Shown here piece by piece: positions 1 through 6,278 of a DNA stretch of 7,169 nucleotides. Every line of letters starts with the position of its first letter. Within the stretch, counting starts at the first letter, position 1. The stretch comes from RUG472 sp045224495. Lineage in GTDB: Bacteria > Bacillota > Clostridia > Christensenellales > CAG-138. A model generated the notes under the pieces. That model saw only the letters and a program-made list of their open reading frames with translations. It had not been told where the DNA came from and ran no database searches. The stretch is from NCBI GenBank assembly GCA_045224495.1, contig JBGVAK010000151.1:1-7169 (forward strand), given 5' to 3'. The position numbers were made by a program, and so were the translations under genes.

Positions 1-60
<60 letters not shown>

Positions 61-73
61 ACGTTCGAGAGGT

Positions 74-102
74 ATTATAGCCAAGTCGAAGAGAAAATGC
101 AA
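74..102 (-). promoter_or_regulatory. Promoter of tRNA-Asn
   Basis: On the minus strand, a perfect TATAAT -10 box (plus-strand 74-79) is preceded at 17 bases by TTGCAT (97-102) as a weak -35 box. Transcription would start near base 67, a few bases before the mature tRNA 5' end at 60. The A/T tract at 103-119 (T6-C-A7) lies directly upstream of the -35 box, where an UP element would sit, which fits a strong stable-RNA promoter. Confidence 0.7.
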
Positions 103-126
103 GAGTTTTTTCAAAAAAAGATGCGG

Positions 127-194
127 GGTTTTTTCGGGGCGGCGGGAAGCGGCAGATCCATGGGGGCACCAGGGACCGAAATCCCCCGAAAACC
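127..194. repeat. Imperfect inverted repeat in the divergent intergenic region
   Basis: The left arm GGTTTTTTCGGGG (127-139) pairs with the right arm CCCCGAAAACC (184-194), leaving two unpaired T residues in the left arm and about 44 bases between the arms. It lies between the tRNA promoter and the rightward operon promoter, so neither of those two predicted transcripts contains it. It could be a regulator site, a remnant of a terminator or small RNA, or chance. No function is assigned. Confidence 0.4.
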
Positions 195-206
195 GTCGTT
201 TCTCCC

Positions 207-235
207 TTGCGCTGCAGGGCGAAAAAAAGTATACT
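207..235 (+). promoter_or_regulatory. Predicted promoter of the TIR-LRR operon
   Basis: TATACT (230-235, five of six consensus bases) lies 17 bases downstream of TTGCGC (207-212, three of six consensus bases). Transcription would start near base 242, giving a leader of about 48 bases before the ATG at 290. This is the best rightward sigma-A-like site before the first gene. No clear promoter is visible before the second or third gene, which supports a single transcript. Confidence 0.55.
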
Positions 236-273
236 ATATCGTGTTGAAATGTAGGCTCAGTTTGCTCTAACGT

Positions 274-282
274 GGAGAAAGG
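274..282 (+). promoter_or_regulatory. Ribosome binding site that selects the ATG at 290
   Basis: GGAGAAAGG ends 7 bases before the ATG at 290. An in-frame GTG at 272 overlaps this purine-rich site and has no comparable site of its own, so 290 is the preferred start. Confidence 0.65.
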
Positions 283-289
283 TCCATCT

Positions 290-1156
290 ATGGCCAGCAA
301 AGCAGAAAAACAGTATCCCCCATACCCTGGCGAGGAGCCCTATATCCACCTGTGCTTCTCGAGCCGGGACGAGCGGCGGGTCCAGCCCCTGCTCAGACGG
401 CTGCTGCTGCATGGCTGCCGGGTGTGGTATTGCGTAGGTGAGACCCGGGACAGGGCCGCCCTGACCAGCCGGAACCGGCGGATGCTGGGGGCCGGGCTCA
501 CGGTGCTGTACCTGACCGCGGCGGCCCGGGCGGACACGGAGCTCAAAAACCGGCTCCTGGTCTGCCAGCGCATGGGCCAGCCCATCCTGGTGCTGAACAC
601 GGACGGCGGGGACAGCGGGTTGTCCCTGGGACTCACGGGGGAAGCTGCCGCCGTCCTCATGGGCGGCAGCGCTGCGGACGCCCGCGACGCCATTCTCCAC
701 GGCCGGGGCTTTTCCCAGGACTTTCTGAGTCCCCAGCCTTTCCCTGTCTACGACCGGCTGTGGCTCAAGCGGGTCAACGTTTCGTTGGTGATCCTCTCCC
801 TCCTCCTGGCGGGCGGGGTCGGAGTATATAAATACCTGCATCCCCCTGTGGTGACGCCAGAGGAGCCCATCGAGATCGAGGCCACGCCTGAGCCCGCGGA
901 CGAGGTGGATATCCCAGACGAAGAGCTGCGAGAAGCGGTCCGGGCGGCTATGGGCGGCGGGCAGATCACGAAGGCGGGGCTCCAGGGCATCGAAAGCCTG
1001 TACCTCGCCCGGCTGCCGGAGGACCTGCAAAGCCTATCCTTTCTGCCCAACCTGACTACGCTGCGCCTATCCTCTGCGGCGGCCCAGGCAGCCCCGGAGC
1101 ACTCGGAGCTATACGAACGATACACCCTGATCGTGGCGGGAGGTGAGGAACCGTGA
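290..1156 (+). CDS. Membrane protein with degenerate TIR domain, one TM helix and a minimal LRR domain
   Basis: 288 residues. Residues 17-104 follow the TIR fold pattern: a first strand PYIHLCFSSRD where an intact TIR has PYxFVSYSHxD, a helix, RVWYCVGE where the BB loop would be, VLYLT, then PILVLNTD. It aligns with the TIR domain of the next gene, but the expected catalytic Glu is replaced by Arg88 and the BB-loop and DW residues are not conserved, so it is probably a pseudo-enzyme. A hydrophobic helix spans about 162-183, with KR before it, consistent with N-terminus in, C-terminus out. There is no separate signal peptide. A short acidic, Pro-rich linker (185-207) leads to an LRR N-cap-like helix (IPDEELREAVRAAMG, 208-222), one or two LRR-like strands (IESLYLARL, LPNLTTLRLS) and a C-cap-like tail (YTLIVA). 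The tail resembles those of the two downstream proteins, so the short LRR may be the native form and not a truncation. It is first in the operon and its stop overlaps the next start. The domain call is from hand comparison; the function is unknown, with a receptor subunit or regulator inferred. Confidence 0.85.
   Translation: MASKAEKQYPPYPGEEPYIHLCFSSRDERRVQPLLRRLLLHGCRVWYCVGETRDRAALTSRNRRMLGAGLTVLYLTAAARADTELKNRLLVCQRMGQPILVLNTDGGDSGLSLGLTGEAAAVLMGGSAADARDAILHGRGFSQDFLSPQPFPVYDRLWLKRVNVSLVILSLLLAGGVGVYKYLHPPVVTPEEPIEIEATPEPADEVDIPDEELREAVRAAMGGGQITKAGLQGIESLYLARLPEDLQSLSFLPNLTTLRLSSAAAQAAPEHSELYERYTLIVAGGEEP
1138..1150 (+). promoter_or_regulatory. Strong ribosome binding site inside the end of gene 1, serving the GTG start of gene 2
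   Basis: GGGAGGTGAGGAA contains a near-perfect anti-Shine-Dalgarno match (GGAGGTGA, 1139-1146) 6 bases before the GTG at 1153. The GTGA at 1153-1156 is both the start of gene 2 and the stop of gene 1, so translational coupling is expected. Confidence 0.8.
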
Positions 1157-2358
1157 GCGAATTCTTCACCCCCTACGAGGGCAAGCGGCCCTACCTTTTC
1201 GTCAGCTATTCCCACCGAAACTCCCAGGAAGTTTTGGAGACTATCACACTACTCCACCGGCGGAAAGTGCGGCTGTGGTACGACGAGGGCATCCCGGCGG
1301 GCAACGACTGGCCCAAGAACATCGAGACCCACATGCGCATGTCGGCCATGGTCCTATTCTTCCTGTCCAGGACCGCCCTTGACTCCCCCAACTGTCTTTC
1401 GGAGATCGAGACCGCCGTGGCGCTAAAGAAGCCGGTACTGTACTTCACCCTGGACGACAGCCAGCCGGAGGGCAAGTGGGCGGAGCTCCTCCAAAGCTGC
1501 CTCCCCCTCCCCACTCCTGAGACAGCCGAAGAACGGGCGGCGGTGGTCATGGGCCACAAAAAGCTCAAACGGTCCTTCTATCACCGGTGGACGGAGAAGC
1601 TGCCCCGAGGGCTGTTTGGTTTTTTGCTGTCCCTGCTGCTGTTCGGGGCGGCTTCGGTGGGGGCCTACGGGCTCTACGCAGGCTGGTTCGATAGGATCAT
1701 CACGGAGGTGACCGTCCCGGCAACACCCACGCCCCGGCCTACCGCCACGCCCACGCCCACGCCGACGCCCACCCCTACGCCCGGACCCACGGACACCCCG
1801 GCCCCTACGCCCACCTTCCCGTCGGACATCATGGCCGTGACCTTCCCCGATGAGGAGCAGGAGCGAGCCGTCCGGGCCGTCCTGGGCACCCAGGCGGAAC
1901 GGATATATTTCCCGGAGCTGGCGAATATCACGTTCCTGTCCATGGTGGGGAACATGCCCGCGGCGGACATCGAGCACACGGCCTTTACCTTCGAGGGCGC
2001 CTGTCTGGTCAACGGCAGCAAGGTGCTGGAAGGCAAGGTGAAGGACCTGTCTCTCATCGGGCGCATGGCGTATTTAGAGAAGCTGGCCCTGGTGCGCCAG
2101 CCCCTGTCCAGTGCTTCGGCCCTCAGCGGCCTTTTGATGCTAAAGGAACTGTACCTGTCCGGCAACGGGGCTTTGACCAGTCTCGAACAGCTGAAGGACC
2201 TGCCTCGGCTGGAGGTTTTGCACCTGGAGCACAGCGGGGTCAGGGACCTTTCGCCCCTCTCGGTCCTGCCGTCGCTCGATACGGTGTACGTCAGCGCGGA
2301 CATGCTGCCTCTGCGTTTTCCGGAGAACTGTGCCTTTACCGTGTTTCTGGTGCCCTGA
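1153..2358 (+). CDS. TIR-domain membrane protein with Thr-Pro linker and C-terminal LRRs (putative NAD-hydrolysing receptor)
   Basis: 401 residues, GTG start. Residues 13-102 form a well-preserved bacterial TIR domain: PYLFVSYSHRN (13-23), LWYDEGIPAGNDW (BB-loop region, 41-53), VLFFLS (67-72), SPNCLSEIETAV (78-89) and KKPVLYFTLDD (92-102). Glu84, three residues after Cys81, sits where TIR NAD hydrolases (for example SARM1) carry their catalytic glutamate, so NAD+ cleavage or signal synthesis is plausible. A basic stretch (HKKLKRSFYHRWTEK, about 135-149) precedes a TM helix at about 153-177. This predicts the TIR inside and the C-terminus outside. Residues 188-221 are a Thr-Pro linker. An LRR N-cap-like helix follows (FPDEEQERAVRAVLG, 231-245), then an irregular segment, then regular internalin-like repeats (LKELYLSGN, LEVLHLEHSGVRDLSPL) and a C-cap ending FTVFLVP. 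It is the only one of the three proteins with an apparently intact TIR active site, so it is the likely effector. The order TIR-TM-LRR is reversed relative to animal Toll-like receptors. The ligand and biological role are unknown. Confidence 0.92.
   Translation: MSEFFTPYEGKRPYLFVSYSHRNSQEVLETITLLHRRKVRLWYDEGIPAGNDWPKNIETHMRMSAMVLFFLSRTALDSPNCLSEIETAVALKKPVLYFTLDDSQPEGKWAELLQSCLPLPTPETAEERAAVVMGHKKLKRSFYHRWTEKLPRGLFGFLLSLLLFGAASVGAYGLYAGWFDRIITEVTVPATPTPRPTATPTPTPTPTPTPGPTDTPAPTPTFPSDIMAVTFPDEEQERAVRAVLGTQAERIYFPELANITFLSMVGNMPAADIEHTAFTFEGACLVNGSKVLEGKVKDLSLIGRMAYLEKLALVRQPLSSASALSGLLMLKELYLSGNGALTSLEQLKDLPRLEVLHLEHSGVRDLSPLSVLPSLDTVYVSADMLPLRFPENCAFTVFLVP
1747..1782 (+). repeat. Tandem ACGCCC-type hexamer repeat encoding (Thr-Pro)n
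   Basis: Six contiguous hexamers encode Thr-Pro pairs (residues 199-210 of gene 2). Four are exact ACGCCC and two are variants (ACGCCG and ACCCCT). More degenerate Thr-Pro codons flank it on both sides. The 6-base unit lets slippage change the linker length without breaking the frame. Confidence 0.85.
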
Positions 2359-2385
2359 GCGCCGTTTGCCCTCATCCGAAACAAG

Positions 2386-2392
2386 AAAGGAA
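2386..2392 (+). promoter_or_regulatory. Ribosome binding site that selects the ATG at 2399
   Basis: AAAGGAA, within AAGAAAGGAA in the 40-base gap after gene 2, places its AGG 8 bases before the ATG at 2399. The reading frame is open further upstream to an ATG at 2330 inside gene 2, but that start has no such site and would add an out-of-character 23-residue leader, so 2399 is chosen. Confidence 0.75.
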
Positions 2393-2398
2393 TCCCCC

Positions 2399-5300
2399 AT
2401 GAAGCGAGCCATCTATCCCCTCTATGCCCCGGCTGACGAATGTCGGGTGAAGCCCATTCTGGACGCCCTGGAGCAAAAGGGCGTCACCGTGCGGACCAGC
2501 CCCGGCAAGGGGGACGCCCTAATGCTGTTCCTGTCGAAGGAAGTGACGGCGGACGGGCCCGTGGCGGACCGATTCATCCGATTGAATGCCGGGCGGGAGC
2601 TGGTGATCCCGGTGAATCTGGACGGTTGCCCCGTGCCGGAGGAGCTGCAGAGCGCCCTCATGGCTCGGCATGGGCTGGACGGGCGGAAGTACGGCACGGC
2701 GGAGTTGGCGGATTTGATCGCCAAAGCCGTAGCGGGCGAGAAAAAGAGCCGCCTGCCCCTGATCCTGTCCCTGGTAGCCGCCGCGGCCCTGCTGGTGGTG
2801 GGCGGTATGATCTACCTGAAGCAGCGGCCAGAACCGGAGCCTCCCGTGGTGGAGGCCACCGCCACGCCGGAGCCCACGCCCACCGCTACGCCCACCCCCT
2901 CCCCCACGCCGGAGCCCACGTTCCCCGATGTGGACCTGGCCTTTGAAGAGCTGCAAAAGGTCCACGAACTCATCATCGTCGGCGACTCCCTCACCCACTT
3001 CAATGGGGACGAACAGTGGGTAGCCGAAGCAGGCTGGGCCAGGGTGGAGCCGGAATACGTGGCGAACCGGAGCTTCGAGGACGGTCAGGCCTACTGGTAC
3101 AGTGCCGAGGACGGCCATGAGTTCACCCTCTACGACTGGGGGGATCTGAGCTTCCTGCCCTATATGACAAACCTGCAGATGCTGACGCTGGTAAAGGTGG
3201 CGGGCACGCTGCCGGACCTTTCCGGCCTCAAAAAGCTGGACCTTGTAGAGGTGTTCGACTGCGAGATCGACGATGTCTCCGGCTTGAAGGGGACCTTGAT
3301 CAACTACTTCGGCTTTACCGGCCCGTCCATCGACCTTTCGCCCCTCAACGACTGTCCCCGGCTGGAGAATACAAACCTGAGCTTCTACGGGACGGAGGCC
3401 ATCGATCTGAGCGGCTTCGGCCCGGTGAAGCTTAGGAACCTGCAGCTGTACGGGAACGGGGACGAAAGGACCGCGGATCTGTCCGGCCTCCGAGGCTGCC
3501 GGAACCTGATGGAGGTCCGCCTGGACGGGCTGCCGGTGACGGATCTGAGCTGCCTGTCGGAGGCAAAGAGCATGTACAGTCTGGACCTGTTCGATCTAAA
3601 GGCCCTCACCAGTCTCAACGGGCTTCAGGATCACACGGGCCTGACGAATCTATACATCGACAACTGCGACCGGCTGTCGGACCTGGAGGCGCTGAACAGC
3701 TGTTCCTTCCTGCAGGAGCTGTACATGGAGGATTGCTCCGTCAGCGACCTTTCCTTCCTCACGGGGGCCAAAGCCTTGAAAAGGCTGGAGGTGCGGAACA
3801 TGGAAACGCTTCGATCCTTCCATGGATTGGAGGAGCACAAAAGTCTTCGATGGGTCAACGCGTCTGAAACACAGAACCTGTGGGACCTTTCCGCCCTCAG
3901 CAGCTGCGAAGGGCTGGAGTCTCTGGTCCTTTTTACATGTTTCGCCCTCCGCGATATCTCCCCGGTGGTGACGCTGCCCAAGCTGAAGGATCTGCAGATA
4001 TACGGATCGGAGCTCACCAACGTGGACTTCCTTTGGGACGTCCGGAACAAGGAATACTTCTCCTTCGGCATCGCGGAGATGCCCAATTGGGAGGGCCTTG
4101 CCGCCATCGAAAAGTACAGCTATCTCAACATCACGGACCGGAACGGCAACGCCCTGCCCTATGTAGAGAACGCCACGGTGACCGACTTCGAGCTGTGGAA
4201 CCGGGGCGGCCTGGGGAATCACAGCGAGGGACTGGACATCACAAAGCTGCCCTCCGTGACCAACGAGCTGAGGCTCCACTGTGTCACGTCCCTGGAGGGG
4301 ATAGACCAGCCCCTGGTCAGCCGGATGATGCTGGACGACTGCCCCTATCTCACCACGTTGAAGGGAATGGAAGGGCTGCCCCGGCTGACCAATCTGGCGA
4401 TCTCAAACTGCCCCCGGCTCACCGACTGGGCCGGTCTCTACGAGCTGGAGCATCTGCGAGCGCTCAACCTGGAGGCCCTGTTCACCCTGCCCGATTTCGG
4501 AAATATCACAGCGGAGCATATAGACCTGATCACCATCTACGATCTGAAAGACCTGTCCTGCTTTGAAAACTACGGGCAGGACCGCTATGATATCAGCCTC
4601 ATGGACGTGGACGGGGTCACGGACCTTTCGCCCCTCTACCACCTCCACGGGGAACGCCTTGCAGTCCCCGCCCACCTGAAGGACCAGGCCCAGGCCATGG
4701 TGGACAGCGGCCTTTTGGACGAGTACGAGGTCAAGTATCCCGAGGGCTGGTGGGAGCCCATAGAGCCTCATATCGAGCTCCTGAGCCTCAACGAGATCGA
4801 CACCCTGCCCAGCGCCCTGCTGTCCCGGGTCGACCGGCTGACCCTGGCTGGGGACGCCGTCCTGCCCAATGAGGGGGCCTGGGTGAACGAGGACTGGTCC
4901 ACAAATCCGCCCGCCCTGTACGTCTGCTATGACGGGGAGGAAGAGCGCTATCCGGTGGAACCGGGGACGCTGACGGACCTGACGTACCTGCAGAAGCTCA
5001 CGGGGCTCCGGGAGCTGACCGTTTGCGCCCAGCCCCAGCTCACCTCTCTTGAAGGCATCCAGGCCATGGGTGATCTCAAAGACCTGGACGTCCGACAGTG
5101 TCCGGCCCTCACGGACGGCTCCGCGGCCTTCACGGTCCAGAGCCTGGAGGAGCTGCGGTTCCGGTTCACCGGCGTCCGGTCCATCCAGGGCATCCAAAAC
5201 CTGTACGCCCTGCGGATGCTTGACTTGAATGACAACCCGGTGGACGACCTGTCGCCCCTCGCCGCCTGCACGGCCCTGGAGGACGTGAACTTCCAGCTGC

Positions 5301-6214
5301 CCATGATGACCTTCGAGGAGCTGAAGGCCCAGCCCGAGGAGGTGCGGCAGAACATTAAGAACCTGTCCATCGCCGGAGAATACGTCTACGACGGCGGTCC
5401 CTGGTGGTTCGAGGAGGATTGGATCACGGACCCGCCCACCCTGTATCTGCACAGCAATGAGACCGACGAGCGGATGCCTCTGCTTGCGGGCGCCGTCACG
5501 GACATGGGCGAGCTGGCCGCCCTGCTGCCGAGGCTGGAGAGGCTGTGGCTGTACGGTCAGGACCTGACTACCCTGGATGGTGTGGAAGCCTTCCCGCAGC
5601 TTAGAGAGATCAACCTCGAGGAGTGCCGCCAGGTCGCCGACTTCACCGCCCTATGGCGCTCCTCCTCTCTGGGGAGCATCAGCCTTCGGAACGAGCCCAT
5701 TGAGAGCATCTATGGCATCGAGCAGCTGCCGCGCCTGGTCAATCTCTCCCTGTCCGGCACCAGAGTGAAGGACTTCTCGCCGCTGATCAACGTGGATTAC
5801 AGCTACTGCACGTCGGAGGAGAACGACGGCAGGGGCTTCTGGCTGGCTCTGGACGTAGCGGACGCAAACACGTTCACCTACGAGAACTACGAAGTGCTGG
5901 AAGCGGTGCCCGTCTATTGGGGTTTGAACATGAACAACATCTCGGTGGGTCGGTGGCTTGACCACGTCATGAGCAAGGAGGTGCACGAGCTTTCCTGCCA
6001 TCGCTCGGACATCAGCAACGAACAGCTCAGAGCCTTCGTGGAGGCCCACCCCATGTTGGAACAGCTGGACCTTCGCTGGAACCCGCAGCTCACGGACCTC
6101 TCCTGCCTGCGGGAGCTGCCGAACGATCTTCGGGAGCTATATCTGTCCGACGACATGCAAAAGGCGCTCAACTCCCTGGGCGAAGGATATACATTCCGCG
6201 TAGAAATCGAGTAA
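2399..6214 (+). CDS. Giant LRR membrane protein with a reduced TIR-like N-terminal domain
   Basis: 1,271 residues. Residues 3-76 resemble a shortened TIR domain: a first strand AIYPLYAPADE, a helix, VTVRTS, ALMLFLS (40-46) and ELVIPVNLDG (67-76). Compared with the gene 2 protein, the stretch between the second and next strand is about 16 residues shorter and lacks the BB loop and helix B. The catalytic Glu position aligns with Arg58, so activity is unlikely. A TM helix spans about 119-140, after EKKSR. A Pro/Thr/Glu linker (144-176) follows. From about 175 to the end runs a very long LRR array with internalin-like units of about 22-25 residues ending in DLSxL, many carrying Cys at the turn (NCDRLSDL, DCSVSDL, NCPRLTDW). 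The array is broken by irregular insertions near 195-240, 818-856 and 993-1031. It ends in a C-cap-like tail (YTFRVEIE). It is third in the operon, 40 bases after gene 2. The likely role is the extracytoplasmic binding subunit of a complex with the first two proteins. That is inference; the ligand is unknown. There is no LPXTG sorting motif at the end, so anchoring would be by the TM helix. Confidence 0.92.
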   Translation: MKRAIYPLYAPADECRVKPILDALEQKGVTVRTSPGKGDALMLFLSKEVTADGPVADRFIRLNAGRELVIPVNLDGCPVPEELQSALMARHGLDGRKYGTAELADLIAKAVAGEKKSRLPLILSLVAAAALLVVGGMIYLKQRPEPEPPVVEATATPEPTPTATPTPSPTPEPTFPDVDLAFEELQKVHELIIVGDSLTHFNGDEQWVAEAGWARVEPEYVANRSFEDGQAYWYSAEDGHEFTLYDWGDLSFLPYMTNLQMLTLVKVAGTLPDLSGLKKLDLVEVFDCEIDDVSGLKGTLINYFGFTGPSIDLSPLNDCPRLENTNLSFYGTEAIDLSGFGPVKLRNLQLYGNGDERTADLSGLRGCRNLMEVRLDGLPVTDLSCLSEAKSMYSLDLFDLKALTSLNGLQDHTGLTNLYIDNCDRLSDLEALNSCSFLQELYMEDCSVSDLSFLTGAKALKRLEVRNMETLRSFHGLEEHKSLRWVNASETQNLWDLSALSSCEGLESLVLFTCFALRDISPVVTLPKLKDLQIYGSELTNVDFLWDVRNKEYFSFGIAEMPNWEGLAAIEKYSYLNITDRNGNALPYVENATVTDFELWNRGGLGNHSEGLDITKLPSVTNELRLHCVTSLEGIDQPLVSRMMLDDCPYLTTLKGMEGLPRLTNLAISNCPRLTDWAGLYELEHLRALNLEALFTLPDFGNITAEHIDLITIYDLKDLSCFENYGQDRYDISLMDVDGVTDLSPLYHLHGERLAVPAHLKDQAQAMVDSGLLDEYEVKYPEGWWEPIEPHIELLSLNEIDTLPSALLSRVDRLTLAGDAVLPNEGAWVNEDWSTNPPALYVCYDGEEERYPVEPGTLTDLTYLQKLTGLRELTVCAQPQLTSLEGIQAMGDLKDLDVRQCPALTDGSAAFTVQSLEELRFRFTGVRSIQGIQNLYALRMLDLNDNPVDDLSPLAACTALEDVNFQLPMMTFEELKAQPEEVRQNIKNLSIAGEYVYDGGPWWFEEDWITDPPTLYLHSNETDERMPLLAGAVTDMGELAALLPRLERLWLYGQDLTTLDGVEAFPQLREINLEECRQVADFTALWRSSSLGSISLRNEPIESIYGIEQLPRLVNLSLSGTRVKDFSPLINVDYSYCTSEENDGRGFWLALDVADANTFTYENYEVLEAVPVYWGLNMNNISVGRWLDHVMSKEVHELSCHRSDISNEQLRAFVEAHPMLEQLDLRWNPQLTDLSCLRELPNDLRELYLSDDMQKALNSLGEGYTFRVEIE
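2855..2920 (+). repeat. Degenerate Thr-Pro/Glu-Pro coding repeat in the gene 3 linker
   Basis: A run of ACGCCC/ACGCCG/GAGCCC-like hexamers encodes alternating Thr-Pro and Glu-Pro (residues 153-174). It is the counterpart of the linker in gene 2 but less regular. It probably spans the cell wall or spaces the LRR domain from the membrane. Confidence 0.7.
4829..5269 (+). repeat. LRR supermodule, first copy (gene 3 residues 811-957)
   Basis: A 147-residue block starts with a strand LTLAG, then an irregular insertion with EDWxTxPPxLY, then LTDLxxL, several regular LRRs, and ends with DDLSPL. A second block of the same length lies 28 residues further on. In the first 31 positions, aligned without gaps, 13 residues are identical between the copies. 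Confidence 0.75.
5354..5794 (+). repeat. LRR supermodule, second copy (gene 3 residues 986-1132)
   Basis: Same order of elements as the first copy: strand LSIAG, insertion with EEDWITDPPTLY, VTDMxxL, regular LRRs, then KDFSPL. The length is again 147 residues by count. The DNA has diverged considerably, so this is an old duplication and not a recent one. A weaker relative occurs near residues 189-270 (LIIVG, a Trp-rich insertion, WGDLSFL). Confidence 0.75.
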
Positions 6215-6219
6215 GCCTC

Positions 6220-6248
6220 TTCCCTTTGGAAAGAAAAACAGATATAAT
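6220..6248 (+). promoter_or_regulatory. Putative promoter of the HD-domain gene
   Basis: A perfect TATAAT (6243-6248) lies in the 64-base gap after gene 3. The element 17 bases upstream (TTCCCT, 6220-6225) is a poor -35 match. Transcription would start near 6255, just before the ribosome site at 6264-6271. No convincing terminator hairpin separates gene 3 from this site, so read-through from the operon is also possible. Confidence 0.45.
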
Positions 6249-6278
6249 AATATGTTAGTGATCGAAAGGAGTCGTGCC

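Noticed and set aside
106..119. T6-C-A7 palindrome as a terminator
   Set aside because: It has no GC stem and lies just upstream of the tRNA promoter, where an A/T-rich UP element is the better reading.
272..289. GTG at 272 as an alternative start of gene 1
   Set aside because: It overlaps the ribosome site that serves the ATG at 290 and has no site of its own.
1711..1815. Thr-Pro coding repeat as a CRISPR-like array
   Set aside because: The units are contiguous 6-base codon pairs with no spacers, inside an open frame.
2330..2398. ATG at 2330 as the start of gene 3
   Set aside because: It lies inside gene 2 without a ribosome site; the ATG at 2399 has a good site and directly begins the TIR-like first strand.
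4403..5452. Long minus-strand open frame (349 codons) opposite gene 3
   Set aside because: It lies antisense to a clear LRR coding region, has low-complexity Gly/Val/Gln/Leu-rich composition typical of GC-rich shadow frames, and shows no recognisable domain.
6215..6242. Terminator after gene 3
   Set aside because: CTTCC and GGAAAG form only a very weak stem, and no T-run follows it.
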